Source: Bdellovibrionota bacterium (GTDB lineage Bacteria > Bdellovibrionota_C > UBA2361 > JAFLCA01). Taken from it: a stretch of DNA of 64,000 nucleotides. The translations under genes were made by a program, and so were the position numbers. The notes beneath the pieces are model-generated. The model searched no databases, was not told the origin of the DNA, and saw only the letters and a program-made list of their open reading frames with translations. The stretch is from assembly GCA_030584005.1 (NCBI GenBank), contig CP129486.1:1057556-1121555 (forward strand), in the 5' to 3' direction. Positions 17,446 to 25,805 of this stretch are shown piece after piece; the first letter of the stretch is position 1, and every line of letters begins with the position of its first letter.

Positions 17446-18582
17446 TCATTCAGCGGCGGCAAATACCAGAAATGCTAGAACCCCAGCTCCGCACAGGAAC
17501 CCAAGAAGTTTAAGAAAGAAGCGCAGGTTTGAATCTTGAGTGGTGGAACCGGCATCCGTGCCACCCCATACGGGCAAGAGAAGCAGAGCCAGCGACACAA
17601 GTGCCAGTAGATAGCCATACAGTTGCGTAAAGAGATGATGCGCTACACTGGTGAGTACCGCGATCTCTTTGGGAAACCCTAGGAGTTGAAAGGTGAAGGC
17701 CCAGGTCCCCTCGTAAAGCCCAAATCCTCCCAGTCCGGAGATGGGCATGCTGGCGGCAAACTCTGCGGCGCAAAGCCCTATGAATGATTTGGCTATAGAT
17801 AAATCGACCAGCGCATATCCACGGGGCGCCAACAGAGCGTAAAGGAAGAAGTACAGGGCCGTATACTTTAGAAATCGAACGAGGGCGGAGAGAATGAAGA
17901 CCTGAGTATACACACCGGCTCGCTGTGTTTGCTCCACCGCATGTTTGGTGCGGTCAAGAAAGTCGGCAAAGCGCGACCGCAATGAATGGGCATTATCTTT
18001 GTCGTGAAAGAGATGCCGCGCGATCATGATGGCGCGTGGGAGCAGAAGCACCGCTAAGAAGCTCAGCGCGGCTAACACGCACGCCGCTATGGCCAATGTG
18101 CCGCGGAACGGAATGACATCGCCGCCTACCAGCATCACCGCAGTAAGAATGAGCGGAACAACCGCCACGATATCGAAGATGAAGGCGAGTGCGAAACTCG
18201 CGGTTGCGAGTGTAAGAGGGATGCGCAGGCGGTTGTTGACGAGATAGATGTATATGAGCTGCCCTAGGCGCGCTGGCAGCAGATCCGAGAAGAAGTTGCG
18301 CACAAGAATTATCAGGAACAACGGGATTCTCGGCACCGCAACATCGTGAATAGCGAGAAGGGTGCGATACTGCCAGGTCCTGGCGATACTTTGGCTAAAG
18401 GAGAAGACGAGAAATAACAGCACTCCTTGAAGCTTCGCCGCAGAGATCATCTCCACCACGTCATGCCATGAAATTATGGTGAAGAGGTATCGGAAGATAA
18501 ATACTGTGACGAGTATGCTCAGCAATACGAAGCTTGCATTGCGAACATTCCACCATTTATTGGGGGTGGAGGGAGCGCTCAC
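17446..18582 (-). CDS. Flippase-like integral membrane protein (LPG synthase TM / UPF0104 type)
   Basis: This 378-residue protein has about eight transmembrane helices and the GQLIYIYLVNNRLRIP and GLGGFGLYEGTWAF segments typical of the family related to the membrane domain of lysylphosphatidylglycerol synthase (MprF). These proteins are thought to flip lipids, but substrates are rarely known. The GTG at 18582, preceded by GAGGA at good spacing and lying just after the desaturase stop, is preferred to a GTG at 18609. It is probably co-transcribed with the desaturase. Confidence 0.8.
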   Translation of the reverse strand: MSAPSTPNKWWNVRNASFVLLSILVTVFIFRYLFTIISWHDVVEMISAAKLQGVLLFLVFSFSQSIARTWQYRTLLAIHDVAVPRIPLFLIILVRNFFSDLLPARLGQLIYIYLVNNRLRIPLTLATASFALAFIFDIVAVVPLILTAVMLVGGDVIPFRGTLAIAACVLAALSFLAVLLLPRAIMIARHLFHDKDNAHSLRSRFADFLDRTKHAVEQTQRAGVYTQVFILSALVRFLKYTALYFFLYALLAPRGYALVDLSIAKSFIGLCAAEFAASMPISGLGGFGLYEGTWAFTFQLLGFPKEIAVLTSVAHHLFTQLYGYLLALVSLALLLLPVWGGTDAGSTTQDSNLRFFLKLLGFLCGAGVLAFLVFAAAE

Positions 18583-18584
18583 CG

Positions 18585-19481
18585 TTAGTTCCTCTGATCG
18601 AGTTTGCACAGGGCAGCTTCTTCATATACCCGTTGGGGGGGACTGCGCAGTTCCCATACTAACCCGAGCAAAGAGAGCGTCTTCAATATGTAATGGGTAA
18701 TATCTATCTCCCACCAATAGAATCCTTGGCGCTCCGAGCCCGGATAGCGGTGATGGTTGTTGTGCCAGCCCTCACCGAGCGTAATCAGCGATAGCCAGAA
18801 GTTGTTCCGGCTGTCATCGCCGGTCTTGAAGCGTCGACTGCCGACCAGGTGTGCGAAAGAATTAATGCAGAATGTGCCGTGGTAGAGTAGTGCAGTGCTA
18901 AGGAAGAACCCCCAGGCCAGCATCTGCATGCCATTGGTGCCGAGGGCGGGGAACCACACTGCCAGCGCCTCTCCAAGAAAGTATGTTGCAGTCGCCAAGA
19001 GGAGCGGAGGTATGTAGTGGTATCTGTCGAGCCATTGAATCTCTGGATACCTGGCAAAGTCGCGCATCAACTCTAGACGCGGATGCAGGTATTGTGAGCT
19101 CATTACCCACCCTACATGAGCCCACCACAGCCCGTATATCGCCGGTGGATGGATATCTTCGGGGGTGTCAGAGTATTGGTGGTGATGCCGGTGATGCGAA
19201 GCCCACCATATGGGCCCCTTCTGAGCCGAAGTGGTTCCCAAGAATCCGAGCAGGAACTGAAACCAGCGCGAGGTCTTGTAGCTGCGATGGGCAAAATAGC
19301 GGTGGAACGCCCCGGTAATCGCGAACATGCGGACGACATAGAGGAGGACGCACATCAAAAGAGCAACCCAACTAAAACCTGTCCAGAACACCAGCAGCGC
19401 AGCGAGATGGATTCCCCAGAAAAGGAACTGTTTGAATACGTTTACAGCTCGTCGGCCGCTTACGCCGTCATACTCGTACAT
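18585..19481 (-). CDS. Acyl-CoA/fatty acid desaturase (delta-9 type)
   Basis: This 298-residue membrane di-iron enzyme introduces a double bond into acyl chains. All three histidine boxes are present: HRYFAH, HHRHHH and HNNHH. Hydrophobic pairs flank them, giving the expected four membrane helices. The length is near that of bacterial delta-9 desaturases. Together with the adjoining flippase-like gene it suggests a membrane-lipid modification unit. Whether the substrate is acyl-CoA or a phospholipid is not visible. Confidence 0.93.
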   Translation of the reverse strand: MYEYDGVSGRRAVNVFKQFLFWGIHLAALLVFWTGFSWVALLMCVLLYVVRMFAITGAFHRYFAHRSYKTSRWFQFLLGFLGTTSAQKGPIWWASHHRHHHQYSDTPEDIHPPAIYGLWWAHVGWVMSSQYLHPRLELMRDFARYPEIQWLDRYHYIPPLLLATATYFLGEALAVWFPALGTNGMQMLAWGFFLSTALLYHGTFCINSFAHLVGSRRFKTGDDSRNNFWLSLITLGEGWHNNHHRYPGSERQGFYWWEIDITHYILKTLSLLGLVWELRSPPQRVYEEAALCKLDQRN

Positions 19482-19948
19482 AATTACCCTTCGCTGATCT
19501 CGCTGGCCTTTTTGTGCAATCCATCAATTTAATTCACAGAGAGGGCGGGTGTGGCGCGCAGTTCAGTGACTTCTGTTGCAGGACTAAGTCATCTTGTGTG
19601 TGCAGCATCTGGTAGCAGGGTCGAAATGTAGATCACACGCACTCATGGTCGCTTTCGCCCACCATCGCGGCTAGCTGGTCACCCCCAACAGAGTGTGGGG
19701 ACCAAAGATCAGCACTTGCCGTCGCAGGATAGCGCATCTAAGGGATCCCCGCAAAAGGGCAAACCACTCTAAGCCCCCGACACGGGGTGGTCACTCTGTT
19801 GTCCTTTAGCGCGCTTCTGGTAGGGCCAAAACTGGCGCCGGAGTCTCACTCCGAGAAGCTTGATGATGCAATCTACGTTATTGGGATTATCCAGCCGCGG
19901 CTTGATTGAATTTAAGAGTAAGCAAGGGCCCTTTTTTGCGAGCTCAAG
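19482..19948. other. 467-base intergenic region
   Basis: No open frame with protein character is present. The desaturase promoter should lie in the first 100-150 bases (minus strand). The stretch 19670-19820 has several GC-rich inverted segments (for example ACCACTC..GGGGTGGT) and could encode a structured RNA, but I cannot match it to a known family. A short AAGGGCCCTTTTTT sequence lies near 19926. Confidence 0.4.
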
Positions 19949-20404
19949 CTATTTGGTCTTTGGTCTCTGAGGCCTACTGCAGCGTTGGCACAGTCCAAAG
20001 AACTCAAGCACATGAGAGGTTACTTCGAAGGCATGTGTGCGCTTAATTGCGCTGGTGATTCGGTCAAGTCCCCTTGGAAGATCAATGCACTGCACTGTAC
20101 CGCAGCGGTTACACACAAGGTGGTGATGGTGTGCACCACCCGATGAGAGCTCGTAGTGTTTCCTTCCATCGAGAAGATCAATCTGCCTGATGATTCCTTG
20201 AGACATTAAGAATTCAAGCTCTCGATACACGGTTGTCTTATTCACGGGGAGTTTGCGTTTGCCAAGCTCCGCTATGAGCTGGGGCGCGCTCAGCGGGGAT
20301 GCCGCTGCGAGGAAGATATCAAGAAGAGCTGAACGGGCCTTGGTAAGTCGATGCCCGGCAGCTCGTAGATTCTCTGAAAGGACATGTGCGGTTTTCAAAG
20401 TCAC
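19949..20404 (-). CDS. Fur-family metal-responsive transcriptional regulator
   Basis: The 151-residue protein has the winged-helix domain (GHRLTKARSALLDIF, NKTTVYRELEFL) and the metal-binding dimerisation domain with HHHH, CNRC and CQRC. Two CxxC pairs provide the structural zinc site seen in Fur, Zur and PerR proteins. The metal it senses cannot be assigned. It starts 6 bases after the end of the GH3-family gene, on the same strand, so the two may be co-transcribed. Confidence 0.9.
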   Translation of the reverse strand: MTLKTAHVLSENLRAAGHRLTKARSALLDIFLAAASPLSAPQLIAELGKRKLPVNKTTVYRELEFLMSQGIIRQIDLLDGRKHYELSSGGAHHHHLVCNRCGTVQCIDLPRGLDRITSAIKRTHAFEVTSHVLEFFGLCQRCSRPQRPKTK

Positions 20405-20410
20405 TTCTCA

Positions 20411-21940
20411 TTATCCCCTGAAATGGGCAGCAAAATGCTGCAAGTCCTTGAAGGTATCTTGATCGGTAAGTATGCGCGGCACCTTGTTCTGCCCGCCAAG
20501 TTTGCCGCGGGCCTTCATCCAGGCCACGAACGTTCCAGGCCGCGCCGCTAAGATGCGCGGAGGATTTAGGCCGAAACCATCGGCCCGATGCGCATCATAA
20601 TCTTCATTGCGTTGACGGAGCCGTTGATCGACCAGCTTCGAGAACTCTTCAATCGTGCCTCCATTTGATGGCCAAGGGCTGAACTCCACAACAAACAGAT
20701 GACCGCCCAGCTCGTTTGTGCTCTGCGGGAACAGGGCGCCGACTGAATAGTCGACCACATCGATACCGAGCGATGAAGCTGCAAAGCTCGTCGCATCCTC
20801 CAGCTCCTCGGCGATTACATGCTCTCCGAAAGCAGAGAGGTAATAAGAGGTGCGCCCTGTAATCAGAAGCCGCGGAGTGTCTCTGTCGATGAAGCGCACG
20901 GTGTCCCCAAGGACGTACGACCACAGTCCTGCACAGGTGGTGAGGACAATTGCATAATTCACCCCCGTTTCGATATCTGCTATCCAGTGGCGGGTGGGAG
21001 AGGGCCTATCTAGCTCCTCAAGCGGGACAAATTCGTAGAAAAGCTGGTGATCGAGGCTCACCCGCAACCCCTCCTGATAGCCGCGATCTGCCACTGCCAC
21101 AAAGCCCTCGCTGGCGGGGTATACCTCGCGCAGTTCAGCATGCGAACCCTCAAGCAAGCTGCGGAACTGCTGGACATAGGGAGCAAAGTTGACTCCACCG
21201 TGCACCAGCATCTCCAGGTGTGGATAAAAATCGACGACCCGCCGGGAGTGGGTAAGCTCTTGCAGCTTGGAAAAGAACAGCAGTATCCAGGTGGGGACGC
21301 CGCTGAGCATGGTGATGCGTCGACGCAACGATTCACGCGCAAGCACCTCGATCTTTTCCTCCCAGTTTTTGATAAGTGCCAAACGTTGTGGCGGGAAGTA
21401 TCGCAGCTTTGCCCATAGGGGCAGAGTCTTGACAGCGATGCCGCTCAGATCCCCGCTCCATACCCGCGCACTTTGCTGCACTAAGTCGGTGCTTCCCCCC
21501 AAGACAAAGCTCCGTCCCGCAAAAATGCGCGAGCTTGGCCGATTGATTACATGAAAGGTCAGCAGATCCAGACCGGCCTTGCGATTTGAGGCGATCATCT
21601 CCCGGGATATCGGTATGTACTTGGTGGTGCCTGCACTCGTTCCTGAGCTCAAGGCAAAGAAGGGAATGTGGCCCGGCCAGGTCAGGTCCTGCAGGGTCGG
21701 GAAAGTCGGCTGCCAGTACTGCTGCCAAAACTCTTCGTAGCGGCGTAAGGGCACCCGCGATTGATAATCGCGCACGCTTTTAATACGGGAAAAGTCGTGA
21801 TCCTTGCCGAAGCAGGTGTGCTGCGCTGAGCGTACGAGCTTCAGCAGCTGTTGCCGCTGCACCTCTGCCGGCTGCAGGGAGCACAGTCGGCGATAACGAT
21901 ACTTGGCGAATGTTTTTAGCAGTGGAGTGGCGTCAACCAT
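20411..21940 (-). CDS. GH3-family (auxin-responsive promoter type) acyl-adenylating protein
   Basis: GH3 proteins adenylate carboxylic acids and join them to amino acids. They are best known from plants and occur in scattered bacteria. The 509-residue protein has the ATP-binding signature SSGTSAGTTKYIPIS and later segments such as YPASEGFVAVAD and YAIVLTTCAGLWSYVLGD that match the family pattern. Bacterial substrates are unknown. The start at 21940 gives a typical N-terminus; an upstream extension to 22072 lacks similarity. It is divergent from hisS. Confidence 0.85.
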   Translation of the reverse strand: MVDATPLLKTFAKYRYRRLCSLQPAEVQRQQLLKLVRSAQHTCFGKDHDFSRIKSVRDYQSRVPLRRYEEFWQQYWQPTFPTLQDLTWPGHIPFFALSSGTSAGTTKYIPISREMIASNRKAGLDLLTFHVINRPSSRIFAGRSFVLGGSTDLVQQSARVWSGDLSGIAVKTLPLWAKLRYFPPQRLALIKNWEEKIEVLARESLRRRITMLSGVPTWILLFFSKLQELTHSRRVVDFYPHLEMLVHGGVNFAPYVQQFRSLLEGSHAELREVYPASEGFVAVADRGYQEGLRVSLDHQLFYEFVPLEELDRPSPTRHWIADIETGVNYAIVLTTCAGLWSYVLGDTVRFIDRDTPRLLITGRTSYYLSAFGEHVIAEELEDATSFAASSLGIDVVDYSVGALFPQSTNELGGHLFVVEFSPWPSNGGTIEEFSKLVDQRLRQRNEDYDAHRADGFGLNPPRILAARPGTFVAWMKARGKLGGQNKVPRILTDQDTFKDLQHFAAHFRG

Positions 21941-22081
21941 AGTGATTGGCGGGTATTGTTGAGAAATTAGAGCCGAAAGGCAACTTTTCTCGGTTGCAGC
22001 CGGATTGCAATACATGGAGTTTTGGATCAGAGCGCGATATGCTCGCCTGGCACTTGTAGACCCCGAGGTCACGGTTCTGTT

Positions 22082-23386
22082 ATGGCAAAGATCTCCAATA
22101 TTTCCGGCTTCCCCGAATGGCTGCCTCAGGACAAGCGTACTGAGGATGAACTGATAGCGAAGGTGAAGGCAGTCTACGAGAGCTTCGGATTTACACCCAT
22201 TGAGACCCCGGCCGTTGAACTGGTCAGCACGCTAGCGGCGAAGGGAGTTCTGGCTCAAGAGATCTTTGGATTGCACCGGTTGCAGGCCGAGCCAGGTGAG
22301 CGAGAAGCGGATTTGGCGCTTCATTTTGATCTGACTGTTCCCTTTGCCCGCTATGTTGCCCAGCATTACCACGAACTTGATTTCCCCTTTAAGCGCTACC
22401 AGCTGCAGAAAGTGTGGCGCGGGGATAGACCGCAAAAGGGACGTTTTCGAGAATTCTATCAGTTCGATGTGGACACCATTTGCCGCGATGAGCTTCCTTT
22501 GGCTGCTGATGCGGAGGTGTTGACGGTGCTCGATACAGCATTTAGTGCGATGGCAGTAGCCCCGCACCTGCTGTACATCAATTCACGCAAGGTGCTGCAA
22601 GGCATATATCAGGGACTTGGCATTGCTCCCGAAGCGCATCCGGCAGTGATCGTGGCCGTCGACAAGTTCCATAAAGTCGGAGCAGCGGGTGTCAGCAGTG
22701 AATTGGCTCAGATTGCGGGAGTGCCGGCTGAATCGATCGGCACCGTTCTCAAATGCGCGACGATATGTGTGCCTGCCGCCGAGATCGAGTCCCTTCCTGC
22801 GCTCCTAGCGGTGAAAGGTGCTCTGTTAGACGAGGGTCTCTCGGAGCTGAAGGCTATCTTACAATTGCTCCCAAGCGCCGTTGCGGCGCGAATTCAGTTG
22901 GACTTTAGTTTGGCGCGAGGCCTTGCCTACTATACAGGTCTCATTACGGAAGTTCGTTTCCCAGATCACCCTGAGTTTGGATCGGTAGGCGGCGGCGGAC
23001 GCTACGATGACCTCACCGGGAGCTTTCTCAAAGCAAAGCTGCCGGGTGTGGGGATGTCGATAGGGCTCACCCGCATTATGGATCTCGTGATCGGCAAGAA
23101 ATTACTGCCATCCACTAGACGCTCGCCTTCGCAAGTACTTGTATCGGTATATGATGAGACGCAGCGCGGGCAATGTAATGCATGCGCCGAGCGGTTGAGA
23201 TCTTCTGGAATTGCAGCCGAGGTTTACTTGACAAGTCTCAAACTGGGCAAGCAGATCGAGTATGCCGAGAGAAAGGGCATACCTTATGTGCTGTTCATCA
23301 AGAGCGATGGTCAGATGGAGATGAAGGATCTGCGTTCAAAAGAGCAGCACTTAGTGCATGACCTTGCCGCTTGGCGACCGAGTTAG
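22082..23386 (+). CDS. hisS: Histidyl-tRNA synthetase
   Basis: This 434-residue class II synthetase charges tRNA-His. It has a motif 2 region KVWRGDRPQKGRFREFYQ, the histidine-binding RGLAYYTG (usual form RGLDYYTG, so Asp is replaced by Ala) and GGGGRYDDL. The C-terminal HGTP anticodon-binding domain is present, so it is not the short HisZ paralogue. HFDLTVPFARY and REFYQFDVD place it with the eukaryote/Bacteroidetes-like subtype rather than the E. coli subtype. The start MAKISNISGFPEWLP is chosen for fit. Confidence 0.92.
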   Translation: MAKISNISGFPEWLPQDKRTEDELIAKVKAVYESFGFTPIETPAVELVSTLAAKGVLAQEIFGLHRLQAEPGEREADLALHFDLTVPFARYVAQHYHELDFPFKRYQLQKVWRGDRPQKGRFREFYQFDVDTICRDELPLAADAEVLTVLDTAFSAMAVAPHLLYINSRKVLQGIYQGLGIAPEAHPAVIVAVDKFHKVGAAGVSSELAQIAGVPAESIGTVLKCATICVPAAEIESLPALLAVKGALLDEGLSELKAILQLLPSAVAARIQLDFSLARGLAYYTGLITEVRFPDHPEFGSVGGGGRYDDLTGSFLKAKLPGVGMSIGLTRIMDLVIGKKLLPSTRRSPSQVLVSVYDETQRGQCNACAERLRSSGIAAEVYLTSLKLGKQIEYAERKGIPYVLFIKSDGQMEMKDLRSKEQHLVHDLAAWRPS

Positions 23387-23392
23387 TACCGC

Positions 23393-23803
23393 ATGTCGAA
23401 TATTCACCTCCTTGAGATCCACACACCCGGTCAGGGGCTGCACGAAATAACTGGCCGGGTAGCGCAGCTCGTCGGTCAATCGAGCAATGCCGAGGGGTTG
23501 TGTACGCTATTCATCCAGCACACCAGTGCCAGCCTGCTCATTCAGGAAAATGCCGACCCGACAGCGCGGCGCGATTTGGAGCTGTGGCTCAATCGACTTG
23601 TTCCGGAACAAGGCGCGCACTTCTCGCACAGCTTGGAAGGTCCCGACGACATGCCCGCACACATTAAGTCCGCGCTCACCACATCGAATCTCTCGATTCC
23701 GTACACAGGTCATCGTCTCCTGTTAGGCCGTTGGCAGGGGATATTCCTATGGGAACATCGCGCGAAGCCCCACCGCAGGTCAGTGGTCGTGCATTTAGGC
23801 TAG
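23393..23803 (+). CDS. YjbQ / UPF0047 family protein
   Basis: This 136-residue protein has the family core CTLFIQHTSASLLIQENADP and the C-terminal GRWQGIFLWEHR region. Members form trimers with a bound metal or phosphate, and some show thiamine-phosphate synthase activity in vitro. The true role is unsettled. It starts six bases after hisS and shares its orientation, so co-transcription is likely. Confidence 0.9.
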   Translation: MSNIHLLEIHTPGQGLHEITGRVAQLVGQSSNAEGLCTLFIQHTSASLLIQENADPTARRDLELWLNRLVPEQGAHFSHSLEGPDDMPAHIKSALTTSNLSIPYTGHRLLLGRWQGIFLWEHRAKPHRRSVVVHLG

Positions 23804-23870
23804 GATTAATCGATAAAGCTAGCAATATCAGCTGGTTGAGCGCCGGCAAAAGTGCCCCTAATCATTGGGG

Positions 23871-23887
23871 ACGGCCCCCTTTGTGCC
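23871..23887 (+). promoter_or_regulatory. Possible sigma-54 promoter before the propeller flagellin
   Basis: GG (23873-23874) and GC (23885-23886) are spaced by exactly 10 bases in CGGCCCCCTTTGTGC, as required for -24/-12 elements, but several flanking bases depart from TGGCAC-N5-TTGC. An rpoN gene is present in the window and flagellins are often sigma-54 dependent. Treat as weak. Confidence 0.25.
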
Positions 23888-23930
23888 GATTTTCATTGAA
23901 AGGATTTGCGTAGTTAGAGACGCGGCACGG

Positions 23931-25790
23931 ATGTCGATCGGATACTCAACCAACCTGTTTGCTTTACGGGCGCTTCGCCAGCTCGGCGCCAATTCCTATC
24001 AATTAGGTTCTGCGCTTAACAGACTCTCCAGCGGTTCTAGGATTAATCGTCCGAGTGATGATGCTGCGGGTCTTGCCGTGGCAAGCACCCTTGGACTCAG
24101 GCAGCGGGTGTACTCACAAGGTATTCGTAATGCAAACGATGCAATCAGTATGCTGAACATTGCCTCCGGAGCTGTTGGGGAGCTCTCAGGCGTGCTGGTA
24201 CGACTCAAGGAACTAGCCGAGCAGGCAGCGAATGGCACCCTTTCCCTCTCCCAACGTCGGGCGCTAGATACGGAGGCTCATGCACTGACTCAGGAATATA
24301 ACCGCATCATTGGGGGTACTAAGTTCAATGGACTTGGATTACTGAATCTGCACACTAGAAACGTTACTGCACAGCTTGGATTCGGCAATGATGAGGGGAT
24401 AACTACGACCCTTGGCGCAGGACTTAGCTACGCGGCGGGAAATGGGGCATTTACTGCTATTGGAGATACAGGGATTGACTCGGGGGTAGAGGTGCTCACA
24501 GGGGATTTCAACGGTGATGGCATCGATGACTATGCGAGCGCAGAGGGTGGTAGCGGACTTAAAATCTACTTTGGCGATGGGAACTTTGGTGTGGGCGGCG
24601 TAGCTACCATTTCGACGGCTTCGGGAGATGATGTTGGTTCTGCGGCGGCTGGGGATATTGATGGCGATGGCGATCTAGATGTTGTCCTTGGGACAGCTGA
24701 CGGCCAGATTGAGATCTATAAGAATAACGGGGCTGGAACCTTCACCAACACGAGCTCGACGGTCCTGTCAGTAATTGCGACCGTAGACGGGATTAGGCTG
24801 GGCGACCTTAATAACGATGGAGTGCTGGATGTTGTCGCATCCCAGGGTACCTCCATTCGATCCTTCGTGGCAGCCTCGGATGGCTCTATTAGCGGCTTTG
24901 GGACACTCGTTGGCACTGGAACAAGGAACTTTGACCTGGGGGATTTTAATGGCGATGGGATTCTCGATGTCGTTACTCCGCAGGCAGCAAACACCGACAT
25001 CCATGCTTTCTACGGAAATGGCAGCGGAAGCTTCAGCGGCAACAATCTAATCGGCTTTGCTACGGCCAAGAACGGCATCGTAAAGGTCGGCGATTTCAAT
25101 CACGATGGTCTAGACGACGTTATCTCTACAGGCGGATCAAGTGCGACTTTTAAGATACTCACTTCGACCGGAAGCGCCTTCACCTCCAGCTCGACAACCG
25201 CCCTGAGTGGTGCTGTAGCGGGGGTAGAGATTGCTGATATAAATGGCGATGGATTTCTGGACTTTGTTGCGAGTGGAACAACCTTTGTTGATGTTCTTCT
25301 GGGGAATGACGACAGCACCTTTGACCCCAAGGTAAGCAGCACCATTTCCGGGGGAGTGCCGGCGCTCGGTGACTTCAATGGCGATGGCGTTCAAGACCTT
25401 CTCACCTACATTAAGGGACTCAATACGGATCTCTTTATGTATCAGGGGGTCGGACAGGATAGTACAAACATTGCACGGATCAATCTGCTTGACCGTCAAG
25501 GGGCTCTTGAGGCCCTCGGGTATATCGACGAGATCATGGAGAAGGTGCAGCGGGAGCTGGGCTCCCTTGGCTCCTCCCTGAGCAGGCTGCAGTCCGGACT
25601 TTCTAACCTCGAACATCTGGTCCTTGGATACGATACCGCGAAATCCCGCATCGTGGACTCGGATGTGGCGACAGAGACAGCGGAGTTAGTGAGAACCCAG
25701 ATTCTCCAGGATACCATCGCCGCGGTGCTCTCTCAGGCTACACAGCAGCCGGCTCTGGTGCTTGACCTACTGCGTGCTCCCTCCGAGTAA
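23931..25790 (+). CDS. Flagellin with an inserted seven-repeat FG-GAP/VCBS beta-propeller
   Basis: Residues 1-160 and about 505-619 are the conserved flagellin D0/D1 parts (SALNRLSSGSRINRPSDDAA near the start; DSDVATETAELVRTQILQD near the end). Between them lie seven Ca-binding FG-GAP repeats of the form D-x-(N/D)-x-D-G-x-x-D, beginning at D192, D242, D292, D338, D388, D436 and D481, 45-50 residues apart. Seven repeats suit a closed seven-bladed propeller like the integrin alpha head. It would project from the filament surface. The 619 residues compare with 272 for the other flagellin at 33053. It is convergent with a putative protein methyltransferase. Confidence 0.93.
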   Translation: MSIGYSTNLFALRALRQLGANSYQLGSALNRLSSGSRINRPSDDAAGLAVASTLGLRQRVYSQGIRNANDAISMLNIASGAVGELSGVLVRLKELAEQAANGTLSLSQRRALDTEAHALTQEYNRIIGGTKFNGLGLLNLHTRNVTAQLGFGNDEGITTTLGAGLSYAAGNGAFTAIGDTGIDSGVEVLTGDFNGDGIDDYASAEGGSGLKIYFGDGNFGVGGVATISTASGDDVGSAAAGDIDGDGDLDVVLGTADGQIEIYKNNGAGTFTNTSSTVLSVIATVDGIRLGDLNNDGVLDVVASQGTSIRSFVAASDGSISGFGTLVGTGTRNFDLGDFNGDGILDVVTPQAANTDIHAFYGNGSGSFSGNNLIGFATAKNGIVKVGDFNHDGLDDVISTGGSSATFKILTSTGSAFTSSSTTALSGAVAGVEIADINGDGFLDFVASGTTFVDVLLGNDDSTFDPKVSSTISGGVPALGDFNGDGVQDLLTYIKGLNTDLFMYQGVGQDSTNIARINLLDRQGALEALGYIDEIMEKVQRELGSLGSSLSRLQSGLSNLEHLVLGYDTAKSRIVDSDVATETAELVRTQILQDTIAAVLSQATQQPALVLDLLRAPSE

Positions 25791-25805
25791 GTGTGACCGC
25801 ACTGT

